A DNA stretch of 64,000 nt. Origin: Roseburia sp. Lineage in GTDB: Bacteria > Bacillota > Clostridia > Lachnospirales > Lachnospiraceae. The notes beneath the pieces were generated by a model. The model was not told the origin of the DNA and made no database searches. It saw nothing but the letters and a program-made list of their open reading frames with translations. The stretch spans positions 62,001-126,000 of the forward strand of contig DMYD01000028.1 of the NCBI GenBank assembly GCA_003483745.1. Reading direction: 5' to 3'. Of this stretch, positions 45,770 to 53,963 are shown one piece after another. Within the stretch, counting starts at the first letter, position 1; each line of letters starts with the position of its first letter. Position numbers and translations under genes: made by a program.

Positions 45770-46122
45770 AGAAAGCAGATATGACAACTGGAAGGGATAG
45801 CCTGGATATTGAAGTGACGCAAAAAGTTGTCATGACGCTCGCAGCGCTTGCCGGAGTAAATACATATGGAAGCACAAGAAAAGATACGGAAGAACTTATA
45901 AATTTTGCAAAGAAAACATTTGGAACAGAATATGCAGAAGACCGGAAGAAAATCTTAGTAATATTATTCCTTGAAGGCGATTTTGGAAGTACAACCAGAC
46001 CTAAGAAAATGGTTATGAAAGATTTACAGGACAGCATTAATAAAAAGTTGCGTTGGTTAAAATGCAGAGTTTCGGTTGTGGATTCAAAGACATATAATAA
46101 AAAGGTGTTTGAAATAAAATGA
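45759..46122 (+). pseudogene. Small partner gene of ATPase module 2, apparently frameshifted
   Basis: An AGAGGA site at 45747-45752 is ideally spaced (6 bp) from ATG 45759, but that frame gives MEIEESRYDNWKG and stops at 45798. Removing one G from the GGG at 45794-45796 joins it smoothly (NWKDSLDIEVTQKVV) to the downstream open frame, for a protein of about 120 residues ending FEIK at 46122. The downstream frame alone could only start from a poor TTG (45766) or an ATG without a good site (45781). So this is a real frameshift, a sequencing error, or recoding. Function unknown; the C-terminal part is basic and mixed alpha/beta. Confidence 0.65.
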
Positions 46123-47030
46123 AAAAAATCTTGATTCTAGGTGTGAACAGCTACATCGGCAGCTCATTTCAAAAATATATCGAAGAAAATTATGATGGCC
46201 AGTATGAAATTCATAAAGTCAGTCTGCGTGGGGATGCATGGAAAAAGGATGACTGGGCGGAATACGACAGTATTTTAAATATGACCGGCAAGGCACATGC
46301 GGATATCGGCAGTCTGACAGAAGAAGAAAAGCAGGAGTATTATGCCGTAAATTGTGATCTCGCATGTGAGGCGGCAAGGAAAGCGATAGAAGATGGCGTG
46401 GCGCAATATATTTATCTGAGCAGTGTGATCGTATATGGAGACAGCAGTAATGACGGAGGGGCAGTACATATCACAAAAGATACAAAGCCGGCTCCGTCTA
46501 ATTTTTATGGGGACAGCAAATGGCAGGCAGAACAGAAACTGCAGGCATTGTTCGCAGAGACAGCGGCAGATGACGGCAAAAATAATACTTCACTTGCAAT
46601 CATCCGCCCGCCGATGATCTATGGGAAAAACAGCAAGGGAAACTTTAAGATGCTGGTGAAATTAGCGGATAAGACACCAATCTTTCCTAATGTGAAAAAT
46701 GAGCGTAGTATGTTATATGTGGGGAACCTGGCAGAATTTTTGCGGCTTCTGATAGACAGCCGGAAAGCGGGATTGTTTCTTCCACAGAATGATTCCTATG
46801 TGACCACTGCACAGATGGTGTCAGCAATCGCTGAGGCAAAAGGGAAAAAATTACTTTTGTGTGGTTGGATGAACCCTCTTGTGGCACTTGCCCAAAAGAT
46901 GCCCGGGAAGATTGGCGGCATGGCAGGAAAGGCATTTGGTTCCATGACGATCGAGCAGGGGTTGAGCAGGAAAGAGATAGACGGATACCAACGGTTTGGG
47001 TTGAAGGAGAGTGTGGAGAAAAGTGTGTGA
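46119..47030 (+). CDS. NAD-dependent epimerase (extended SDR)
   Basis: A 303-residue SDR with MKKILILGVNSYIGSSF (a variant GxxSxxG dinucleotide loop), LNMTGKAHAD, YLSSVIVYG, and NFYGDSKWQAE with the Y-x3-K catalytic pair. It fits C4-epimerases or 4-reductases that act after CapD/WbpM-type dehydratases and next to PglC-type transferases. Its start overlaps the stop of the small ATPase partner (ATGA) and there is no separate ribosome binding site, so translation depends on the inserted module. Confidence 0.9.
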   Translation: MKKILILGVNSYIGSSFQKYIEENYDGQYEIHKVSLRGDAWKKDDWAEYDSILNMTGKAHADIGSLTEEEKQEYYAVNCDLACEAARKAIEDGVAQYIYLSSVIVYGDSSNDGGAVHITKDTKPAPSNFYGDSKWQAEQKLQALFAETAADDGKNNTSLAIIRPPMIYGKNSKGNFKMLVKLADKTPIFPNVKNERSMLYVGNLAEFLRLLIDSRKAGLFLPQNDSYVTTAQMVSAIAEAKGKKLLLCGWMNPLVALAQKMPGKIGGMAGKAFGSMTIEQGLSRKEIDGYQRFGLKESVEKSV

Positions 47031-47148
47031 GGCTGAGAGTCATGCATGATTGGATGTAGAAAAAAGTACCATAAATATTGTGAAAAATTAACAAAAAAAT
47101 ATTATATGTTGAAAGAACGAATAGATATGTATATAATAATAAAAAACG

Positions 47149-47177
47149 TTGACAATTATAGAAGCAAGTGGTAGACT
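47149..47177 (+). promoter_or_regulatory. Sigma-A promoter of the HTH gene
   Basis: A perfect TTGACA (47149-47154) and TAGACT (47172-47177) with 17-bp spacing, 41 bp before the start. A partial dyad around the -10 (GGTAGACTAGACC) could be an operator. Confidence 0.78.
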
Positions 47178-47218
47178 AGACCAGTTGTCATAGTTGCATT
47201 TGATGGAGGAAACCAATT

Positions 47219-47554
47219 ATGAAAGAGGCAAGAGTATTAGGCAATAACATCAGGGTGTTATTGAAAAATGATCAGACGATGAAACAGGCTTTTGCAGATG
47301 CTTTGGGATATACTCCTTATGAAGTTGAAAAATTGTGTGACGCGAGACTTTATACAACGGATGAGGATATTCATGATATTGCCGAATATTTTTCGGTAAC
47401 CCCGGACAGTCTGTATGTTAGTAGAAGTCCTGAGGAGTATACGGGGAATGGATTTTTACACTGCATGGGTCAGTTTAAGAAAGAAGAAAACAAAGAGAAA
47501 GTTTTAAATATTTTTGATATGTATTGTGATATTAAAGAACTTTTGGAACAATAA
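47219..47554 (+). CDS. Small XRE-like helix-turn-helix protein
   Basis: A 111-residue protein. Residues about 6-60 look like a divergent XRE-type HTH: NNIRVLLKNDQTMKQAFADALGY, then YEVEKLCDARLYTTDEDIHDIAEYF, matching the helix order, with TPDSLY at the end. The C-terminal 45 residues are charged and helical. It has its own promoter and its own terminator, unlike every neighbour, and GGAGG is spaced 9 bp from ATG. It may regulate itself or nearby accessory genes, or be an antitoxin; no toxin is recognised beside it. Confidence 0.7.
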   Translation: MKEARVLGNNIRVLLKNDQTMKQAFADALGYTPYEVEKLCDARLYTTDEDIHDIAEYFSVTPDSLYVSRSPEEYTGNGFLHCMGQFKKEENKEKVLNIFDMYCDIKELLEQ

Positions 47555-47560
47555 GTATAT

Positions 47561-47593
47561 TGCCTTGGGAAGTATTTACCCAAGGCATTTTTT
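47561..47593 (+). terminator. Terminator of the HTH gene
   Basis: A 9-bp stem (47561-47569 with 47579-47587) followed by six T, 6 bp after the stop codon. Confidence 0.9.
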
Positions 47594-47608
47594 AGATAAG
47601 GCTGAAAT

Positions 47609-47890
47609 ATGAATTTTGATAAAACGTTAATTACTTTTCTTGATGGACAGATTGCTGAGTTGAAAAGAGAAAATGGAATTATAAATGAAATTATTCGTGA
47701 TGATGTATTTTCAATTTTACAGGAGGGTAGTCGCAAACATCGGATAGTAGTGTATAATCTTTTTGACACACTGGTAGAGGTGCATAAGTTGGATAATTCA
47801 AATGTAAAGTGGATGGAGATAAAGGGAATGGCTAAAAATGTATTGTCTGTGAACATATATAACAGATTGAATGAAATATGGCATAATTAA
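47609..47890 (+). CDS. Small protein of unknown function
   Basis: I do not recognise this 93-residue protein. It is predicted mostly helical, with FLDGQIAELKRENGIINEIIRDD as a likely amphipathic or coiled-coil segment and a Trp/Lys-rich second half (VKWMEIKGMAKNV). It starts 15 bp after the HTH terminator with a modest AAGG site and ends 14 bp before a glycosyltransferase, so it lies in an accessory gap between sugar genes. It has no signal peptide or membrane segment. It could be a partner of the HTH protein, but the terminator between them argues against strict co-expression. Confidence 0.6.
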   Translation: MNFDKTLITFLDGQIAELKRENGIINEIIRDDVFSILQEGSRKHRIVVYNLFDTLVEVHKLDNSNVKWMEIKGMAKNVLSVNIYNRLNEIWHN

Positions 47891-47904
47891 AGGGCAGGAA
47901 AAAC

Positions 47905-48642
47905 ATGAAAGTAAGTATTATTACCGTATCCTACAACAGTGAAAAGACAATTGCACATACAATAGAGTCTGTGTTAGCACAGACATATGATAACATAGAA
48001 TACTGGATCATTGATGGAAAAAGCAGCGATGGTACGGTAACTCTGGCAGAATCATATTGCAGTGCCATGGAACAAAAAGGAATTACATATCATATTTTAA
48101 GTGAACCGGACGGTGGCATTTATGATGCCATGAATAAGGGAATACGGCTGGCAACAGGGGATGTGATTGGAATTATAAACAGTGATGACTGGTATGAACC
48201 GGATGCTGTTGGGACTGCAGTTCATACTTTTGAGAAGACCGGATGCGATTTGATGTTTGCCAATATCCGGATGCACAAAGCAGATGGCAGCACTTTTATA
48301 AAGAAAGCACGCCTGCGCAAATTCCAGACATCAAGAGACTGGAATCATCCGACAACGTTTGTAAAAGCGGAATTGTATAAAAATTACCCATTTCGAAACA
48401 AGGGTATTCATGATGATTATGGATTCTTTTTACAGATGCGGAGCCAGAACCGGAAAATTGTTATTGTGGATCAGATACTTGCAAATTTTCATATGGGAGG
48501 TGCAAGCAATCACAAAGATCTGCGGGCATCGGTGAAAAGGATCAGGGACAGGTACCGCTATTGTTACCGCATCAATGGTTATAGCAGATGGTACATGATC
48601 GAATGTGTGGCGATTGAAGCCGCAAAATTTATACTTGGATAG
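47905..48642 (+). CDS. Glycosyltransferase family 2 (GT-A)
   Basis: A 245-residue family-2 enzyme: SIITVSYNSEKTIAHTIESV, WIIDGKSSDGT, LSEPDGGIYDAMNKGI and the metal site GIINSDDWY near residues 90-98, all standard, then WNHPTTFVKAELY and GIHDDYGFFLQM. This WcaA/WbbD-like type usually adds the second or third sugar of a repeat unit. AGGGCAGGA precedes ATG. It lies 8 bp upstream of a GT4 gene. Confidence 0.93.
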   Translation: MKVSIITVSYNSEKTIAHTIESVLAQTYDNIEYWIIDGKSSDGTVTLAESYCSAMEQKGITYHILSEPDGGIYDAMNKGIRLATGDVIGIINSDDWYEPDAVGTAVHTFEKTGCDLMFANIRMHKADGSTFIKKARLRKFQTSRDWNHPTTFVKAELYKNYPFRNKGIHDDYGFFLQMRSQNRKIVIVDQILANFHMGGASNHKDLRASVKRIRDRYRYCYRINGYSRWYMIECVAIEAAKFILG

Positions 48643-48650
48643 GAATTGTT

Positions 48651-49892
48651 ATGAAAATACTACAAATCAATAGTCATTATAATCAGGGCGGCGCGGCCCG
48701 CATCGTAGCCTGCATACACCGTCAGCTTTTAGAAGATGGTGAAGAATCCTATGTTGCGTATGGCAGAGGTACAGGGGATGAAGAAAAAAATGTCGTCTGC
48801 ATTGATAAAAAATACGAGGTATATTTGTCTGCGTTGTTATGCCGGATTACCGGATTAAACGGCTGGTGGAATAAAAAGGCGGCAAAAAGACTGATTGCGC
48901 TGATGGACGAGATACAGCCGGATATTGTGCATATCCACACACTTCACGGTTATTATATGAATTTTAGAATGTTAATGAAATATCTGGATGAGCATCAGAT
49001 ACCGTGTGTCTGGACATTTCATGACTGCCATGCGTTTACCGGAAACTGTGGTTATTATTTTGCATGCCGAAAGTGGGAAAATGGCTGTGGCAGCTGTCCG
49101 GACAAAAAGAGATATCCGAAAAGCCAGTTCTTTGATTTTTCCCGCTATATGTGGAAAAAGAAAAAAGAATGGTTTACAAAAGGTGACAGGAAAATCATCG
49201 TGACACCATCAGATTGGCTGACAGAGGAGACAAAAAAATCGTTTTTTGGAAAATATCCTTGTGTTACGATCCGGAATGGAATTGATGCCGAGCACACTTT
49301 TTATCCAAGAGATAAAGCAGAATGCCGAAAAAAATATGGATTTACAATGCAGGATAAACTGGTACTTGGCATGGCAGCAGGATTTTCTGATGAGAGAAAA
49401 GGCGCAAAATTCCTGATTGGATCTGCAAAAGCGATGGAAAATGAGGCAAAATTCATTTTAGTTGGCTGGGAAGAAAAGAATAATTCTTTATTAGAAGGAA
49501 TTTCTAACGTAATTACAGTGCCAAACACGAAAGATACGGATGCTTTGGCGGAATATTATAGCCTGGCAGACGTGTTTGTGATACCATCTCTGGCAGAAAA
49601 CTATGCAACCGTTACATTAGAGTCCATGGCATGCGGAACACCGGTGGTGGGATTTGATGCAGGCGGGATACCGGAACAGCTGACAGAAAACAAAGGAATT
49701 GTCGTAAAAACGGCAGATCAGGGGGCATTGACAGAGGCAGTCCGTAAGGCACTTACTTCTGAAAGTGGTTTGCTTTGCGGTGATGAACTGGCAGAAAAGA
49801 TCAGACAGAATAACTCAATTAAACAGATGACGGAAACTTACAAAGAAATATATCGCGAACTGTTACGTGAAAAAAGTGAGGTTTTTATTTAG
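48651..49892 (+). CDS. Glycosyltransferase family 4
   Basis: A 413-residue GT-B enzyme: ILQINSHYNQGGAARIVACI, DIVHIHTLHGYY, TFHDCHAFTGNCGYY and a Cys cluster (ACRKWENGCGSCP) typical of WcaC/WbcL-like transferases, then ITVPNTKDT and the E-x7-E motif ENYATVTLE followed by CGTPVVGFDAGGIPE. It adds one sugar to the region F repeat unit. The next gene, 11 bp downstream, is not a sugar gene but the first gene of the DUF262 cassette. Confidence 0.94.
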   Translation: MKILQINSHYNQGGAARIVACIHRQLLEDGEESYVAYGRGTGDEEKNVVCIDKKYEVYLSALLCRITGLNGWWNKKAAKRLIALMDEIQPDIVHIHTLHGYYMNFRMLMKYLDEHQIPCVWTFHDCHAFTGNCGYYFACRKWENGCGSCPDKKRYPKSQFFDFSRYMWKKKKEWFTKGDRKIIVTPSDWLTEETKKSFFGKYPCVTIRNGIDAEHTFYPRDKAECRKKYGFTMQDKLVLGMAAGFSDERKGAKFLIGSAKAMENEAKFILVGWEEKNNSLLEGISNVITVPNTKDTDALAEYYSLADVFVIPSLAENYATVTLESMACGTPVVGFDAGGIPEQLTENKGIVVKTADQGALTEAVRKALTSESGLLCGDELAEKIRQNNSIKQMTETYKEIYRELLREKSEVFI

Positions 49893-49903
49893 AGGATTGG
49901 AAA

Positions 49904-51145
49904 ATGGAAAAAAAAGTAAAAGAAGAATTAGACAAGTTAATAATTATTGGAAATGAGAGTGGAATGTTACGAACGTCAACCGTAAAACAGTTACTCAATG
50001 ATTTAAATAAAAAGACAGAACAAGATTTTGAAGAGGCTGTTCAATATGTAGAAGAAAAGAATATTGGACTTAATACGGATGATTCTGAAAATAAATTGTT
50101 TCTGGATTCAAGTAAAATTGCCATTGTGCCAAAAACATTGAGTGTTGGATCAATTGTAAAAAAAATAAGATATGAAGAAATTAATCTCGACACAGAATTT
50201 CAAAGGAAAAGAAGCTTGTGGAAAAATGATGTTAAGAGTCAGTTGATTGAGTCTTTTATGGTTCAGTTGCCTGTGCCTCCGATGTATTTTGATGGAAAGG
50301 ATGCGAACAGCTGGCTTGTTATTGATGGGTTGCAGCGCCTTTGTACGTTAAAGGAGTTTTTGCTGGATAAAACACTGATATTGTCTGATATGGAATATCT
50401 TGCAGATTATAATGGGTGCACATTTGATGATTTACCAAGAATTTATCAAAGAAGAGTGGAGGAGGCTCAGATTGCTTTTTATTTGATATTACCAGATACA
50501 CCAGAGAATGTGAAATATAGTCTGTTCAAAAGGATTAATACGCCTGGGCTAAAGTTAGAACCACAAGAAATCAGACATGCACTATACCAGGGAAAAGCAA
50601 CCATATATTTAAAGGAACTTGCGGAAAATGAAATATTTACCACGGCGACGGATGGTGATGTTCCGACAGAAAGAATGTTGGATCGAGAGATGGTATTGCG
50701 ATATTTGGCATTAAGGTGCCTGGGGGAGGGAGCATATAAGAATAATACATTGAACGGATATTTATGTGAGACTATGGATTTTTTAAATTCACAGGAAGAA
50801 CCTTTTTTTCGGGATAATAAAGAATTGTTTTTTGAAGCGTTGGAATGTTGTTATCATATTTTTGGAAGATTGGCATTTCGCAGGATATCTTATAGCAGAC
50901 CAACAGAAAAAAAACCATTTAATTCAGCATTGTTTGAGGGGTGGACAAATGCTGTTGCAGAATTGTCAGAACAGGAAAGACTATTATTAGAAGAACGAAA
51001 GGACATTCTTATTCAAAAGTTCATTGCAGAAATAGAGAAAAGAAGCACATTTAACAATGATATCAGTTCTGGTAAATATCGCTCATTTGTAAGACGGAAT
51101 GAAGCAATCAGACAGATGGTAAGGGAGGTTTTGGAGTATGCTTAA
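49904..51145 (+). CDS. DUF262 (ParB/GmrSD-type) protein, first gene of a three-gene defence-like cassette
   Basis: A 413-residue protein with an N-terminal helical part (1-80) and a DUF262 domain: LDTEFQRKRSLWKNDVKSQLIESF, PVPPMYF, and the hallmark LVIDGLQRLCTLKEFL (ParB-like DGxQR). FKRINTPGLKLEPQEIRHALY follows, then a helical C-terminal domain. DUF262 occurs in GmrSD-type and BrxU restriction enzymes, where this domain hydrolyses or senses nucleotide; no HNH (DUF1524) motif is visible here. AGAGGA is spaced 7 bp from ATG. It overlaps the ATPase gene by 8 bp, so the two are expressed together. Confidence 0.85.
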   Translation: MEKKVKEELDKLIIIGNESGMLRTSTVKQLLNDLNKKTEQDFEEAVQYVEEKNIGLNTDDSENKLFLDSSKIAIVPKTLSVGSIVKKIRYEEINLDTEFQRKRSLWKNDVKSQLIESFMVQLPVPPMYFDGKDANSWLVIDGLQRLCTLKEFLLDKTLILSDMEYLADYNGCTFDDLPRIYQRRVEEAQIAFYLILPDTPENVKYSLFKRINTPGLKLEPQEIRHALYQGKATIYLKELAENEIFTTATDGDVPTERMLDREMVLRYLALRCLGEGAYKNNTLNGYLCETMDFLNSQEEPFFRDNKELFFEALECCYHIFGRLAFRRISYSRPTEKKPFNSALFEGWTNAVAELSEQERLLLEERKDILIQKFIAEIEKRSTFNNDISSGKYRSFVRRNEAIRQMVREVLEYA

Positions 51146-52229
51146 AAAAATTAAATTAAAGAATTTTAAATGTTTTGAAGATATTGAATTTGAACTTGGA
51201 AATGTAAATCTTCTTGCTGGTTCAAATGGTTGTGGAAAATCCTCTTTTATACAGGCATTACTGCTATTGCGTCAGTCTATAGAGAGGGACAAGGATCTGC
51301 AGTCATTAGAATTATATGGTCATTACATTAATTTGGGATTAGCAAAAGATATTATGTATGAAGATGCAAAAAACAATGAATTAAAAATTGAATTATGGAA
51401 TGAAAATAGTGCATATCTTGGTGTATCCCCACAATATGATGCAGAAAAATATATTTTAACAACCAACATAGAAAAAAAAGGAGATTTTTCCGATTTTAAT
51501 ATTTTTTCATCTACATTTGAATATGTTTCAGCAGAACGAATTGTTCCACAAAATATATTTTCAGCCATTACATTTGATGATCAATTAGGAAATCGTGGAG
51601 AAAACACTATGAGCTTTCTGGAAAAAAAGGGGCTGACGATACATGTTGAAAAAAATTTATGTGTCGATGGATCAGAGCAGGATTATTTATTGTTTCAGGT
51701 GGATGAATGGCTGAATAAATTATTTGATGGTTTTCGACTTAATATCACAAAACTTGCAGAAGCTGATTCTGTTAATTTACATTATCAGGAAAAAGGAGAA
51801 AATCATATGAGTGCGTATCGCAGGGCTGTGAATGTCGGTTTTGGGATCACATACGTACTGCCGGTTCTTGTTGCGTTATTAAAAGCGAAAAAAGGGGATT
51901 TGGTTATTGTTGAAAATCCAGAGGCTCATTTACATCCTAAGGCGCAGAGAATTATGGGAGAAATTATATTGCGTGCAGCTTCTGTAGGGGTTCAGGTAAT
52001 TCTAGAAACACATAGTGATCATGTTTTAAATGGTATTCGTTTAGGAATAAAACAGGGGATCATTGACAGTCCGGAAAAGGTAAAAAATTATTTTTTTACA
52101 CGTGAAAATATTGGAATTGGATATCATGTGAATGTATATGCGCCTAATATTGATCAGGAGGGAAATATTGATTTATGGCCGAATGGATTTTTTGATGAAT
52201 GGGATAAGGCACTTATGGATTTATACTAA
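51138..52229 (+). CDS. DUF3696-type AAA ATPase of the DUF262 cassette
   Basis: A 363-residue ATPase: KIKLKNFKCFEDIEFELGNV, Walker A AGSNGCGKSS (about 27-36), Walker B LVIVENPEAHLHPKAQ with Glu-Asn instead of Asp-Glu at the usual place, H-loop ETHSDHVLNG, and the C-terminal DUF3696 signature IDLWPNGFFDEWDKAL. DUF3696 ATPases are found next to DUF262 or nuclease genes in genome islands and are thought to act in phage defence (family association; the activity is inferred). The gene is strongly AT-rich. It overlaps the DUF262 gene and is followed 17 bp later by the third cassette gene. Confidence 0.9.
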   Translation: MLKKIKLKNFKCFEDIEFELGNVNLLAGSNGCGKSSFIQALLLLRQSIERDKDLQSLELYGHYINLGLAKDIMYEDAKNNELKIELWNENSAYLGVSPQYDAEKYILTTNIEKKGDFSDFNIFSSTFEYVSAERIVPQNIFSAITFDDQLGNRGENTMSFLEKKGLTIHVEKNLCVDGSEQDYLLFQVDEWLNKLFDGFRLNITKLAEADSVNLHYQEKGENHMSAYRRAVNVGFGITYVLPVLVALLKAKKGDLVIVENPEAHLHPKAQRIMGEIILRAASVGVQVILETHSDHVLNGIRLGIKQGIIDSPEKVKNYFFTRENIGIGYHVNVYAPNIDQEGNIDLWPNGFFDEWDKALMDLY

Positions 52230-52246
52230 AAGGATAAGGTGAAAAA

Positions 52247-52990
52247 GTGGAAATTGTTACGAATGATATGATTCCTGATGGAAAATTCAAAAATAAATAT
52301 GAGGCAATAAAGTCAATAAGAGAATGTCTAAAGATGCTGACGGAGATAAGAAATAAAACAAGCTTTGTAAAATTATCGGCATCGGCGAATGTATTCCGGG
52401 GGATGGAATTGGCAGAAGGGTATTATTTTGAACAACTTTTCAGTGAAAACATAGAACTGTTACCACAAAAAGATAAAGCATTATTGCGAACACTTCTGGT
52501 AAATTTTAATATGATTCAATTGCCGGAGGGTAAATTTATATACAGGGGAAAAGAATCTAAAAATTGTGTATGGGTACATATGCATCAAGGTCTGGTTTTT
52601 AGTATTCCCATAGAACCTGATATGGAAGAGAAGTTTTTAAGAGGTAAATTCGTTTCGGCAGATGGCAAAGAAAAAGATGTTATGATTCCAAATTTGTCAA
52701 AAATAGAACATCTGAAAGTTCATCAAAAAAGGTTGGGAATCCGCAAGTATGAATTTAATCCCAAACACAAAGTGAATGTAGGGTGGGGAACGGAAATGGA
52801 TCTGAATGATGCAGAGGCACAGGAATTGTTGCTTAAAGCACTGCCAGTGGATGAAAAAGAAAGTCATTTGGTAGCAAAGAAAAATGGAAAATACTATTCT
52901 TTCCGTTGTCATTATGGTAACTGTTATCATGGTTATTGGGATAATACTATGCCAGAAAAAAATCGTCGGATTGCAGATGGCATAGTGTAG
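52247..52990 (+). CDS. Unrecognised third protein of the DUF262/DUF3696 cassette
   Basis: A 247-residue soluble protein that I do not recognise. The start is GTG 52247 with AAGGTG five bases upstream. The N-terminal 75 residues are helical (KYEAIKSIRECLKMLTEIRN), the centre is beta-rich with repeated WVHMHQGLVF-type strands, and the C-terminal 25 residues hold a dense aromatic/His/Cys motif (RCHYGNCYHGYWDN) that could be a metal or active site. It has no membrane segment. As the only non-ATPase, non-DUF262 member it is the natural candidate effector or target sensor. It ends 22 bp before the next glycosyltransferase. Confidence 0.7.
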   Translation: MEIVTNDMIPDGKFKNKYEAIKSIRECLKMLTEIRNKTSFVKLSASANVFRGMELAEGYYFEQLFSENIELLPQKDKALLRTLLVNFNMIQLPEGKFIYRGKESKNCVWVHMHQGLVFSIPIEPDMEEKFLRGKFVSADGKEKDVMIPNLSKIEHLKVHQKRLGIRKYEFNPKHKVNVGWGTEMDLNDAEAQELLLKALPVDEKESHLVAKKNGKYYSFRCHYGNCYHGYWDNTMPEKNRRIADGIV

Positions 52991-53012
52991 AGAAGAAAAG
53001 TGGAGAAAAACA

Positions 53013-53963
53013 ATGCGTATTTCAGTCTGCATGGGTGTCTATAATGGTGAAAAATATATCAAAGAACAGTTAGAAAGCATTCGTCTGCAGACAAGACAGC
53101 CGGACGAAGTGATTCTGTGTGACGATAGGTCGACAGATACAACCTGTCAGGTAGTAGATGAATATCTGACAGAACATTCAGAACTTACAGGCTGGTCTTT
53201 TTTGCATAACGAAAAGAATCTTGGATATCCGGAAAACTTTTATTATGTGATGGATTGCTGCACTGGGGATATCGTATTTCTGGCAGATCAGGATGACATC
53301 TGGGACAAGCACAAGATAGAACGGATGTGTGAAATGCTGGATGAGCATGAAGATGTAAAGGTACTGGCATGTACCTTTGGACTGATCGATAGTGAAGCGA
53401 AAGAGATCCATTCTATGATGGCTCCGACAGAGGGAAAAAAGAGAGGCGACTTTCACGAAGTATCCATTCGTCAGGTGTTTTATAAATGTGAATGGCCTGG
53501 AATGGTGTTGGCATACCGCAATGCATGGTATCAGAGAAAAAAGGAGAAGAGTTCTATTCCACATGATTTTAAAATCTGTGCGCAGGCGGCAGAAAAGCAC
53601 GGTTTCTGGCAACTGGAAGAAGTACTTGCATATCATAGAAGACATGAACATAATACAGGTGGAGAAGAACACCGGATACACAAACTGTTAAATAAGAAAC
53701 GAAAATTAAAAGAAATTTCAGATTACCGGACAATACTGGATGCATTTGAAAGAGAACAGGTAATGCGGACGGAAGATGGGCTGCTGGCGCTGAAACAGAA
53801 ACAGAAATCTATGAAAGGCAGACAGGAAGCACTTCTTTCAGGAAAAATAACGAGCGTATTGAAAAATGCGTGGAGATATAGGGGAGAAGTCAGAGGGGTG
53901 ACAGTAGTGTGTGATCTTTTGATCGTGAAGCAGAAAGATGGGGACAGATATGAAATTAAATAA
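53013..53963 (+). CDS. Glycosyltransferase family 2 with a C-terminus apparently altered by insertion
   Basis: A 316-residue GT-A enzyme: RISVCMGVYNGEKYIKEQLESI, LCDDRSTDTT, LGYPENFYYVM and the metal site FLADQDDIWDKHK near residues 88-100, then CEWPGMVLAYRNAW; it resembles rhamnosyl/galactosyl family-2 transferases. The last residues (LLIVKQKDGDRYEIK) are encoded where a 22-bp direct repeat begins (53916-53937). The second copy, 2351 bp downstream, reads in the same phase LLIVKQKGNESIG, which looks like the original end of this gene. The function of the extreme C-terminus is probably not essential. Confidence 0.9.
   Translation: MRISVCMGVYNGEKYIKEQLESIRLQTRQPDEVILCDDRSTDTTCQVVDEYLTEHSELTGWSFLHNEKNLGYPENFYYVMDCCTGDIVFLADQDDIWDKHKIERMCEMLDEHEDVKVLACTFGLIDSEAKEIHSMMAPTEGKKRGDFHEVSIRQVFYKCEWPGMVLAYRNAWYQRKKEKSSIPHDFKICAQAAEKHGFWQLEEVLAYHRRHEHNTGGEEHRIHKLLNKKRKLKEISDYRTILDAFEREQVMRTEDGLLALKQKQKSMKGRQEALLSGKITSVLKNAWRYRGEVRGVTVVCDLLIVKQKDGDRYEIK
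53916..53937 (+). repeat. Left copy of the 22-bp direct repeat flanking the Septu-like cassette
   Basis: Matches 56267-56288 at 21 of 22 positions (C/A at the ninth base). It lies inside the 3' end of the GT2 gene and encodes LLIVKQK. Confidence 0.9.

Noticed and set aside
47010..53002. Loose similarity between 47010-47025 and 52984-53002 as possible flanking repeats of a larger insertion
   Set aside because: It needs a 3-bp gap and a mismatch, is purine-rich and close to ribosome-site composition; not distinguishable from chance by eye.
49875..53012. Direct repeats flanking the DUF262/DUF3696 cassette
   Set aside because: Compared both joints; only short purine-rich matches around stop codons and ribosome sites were found, so no insertion repeat is claimed.
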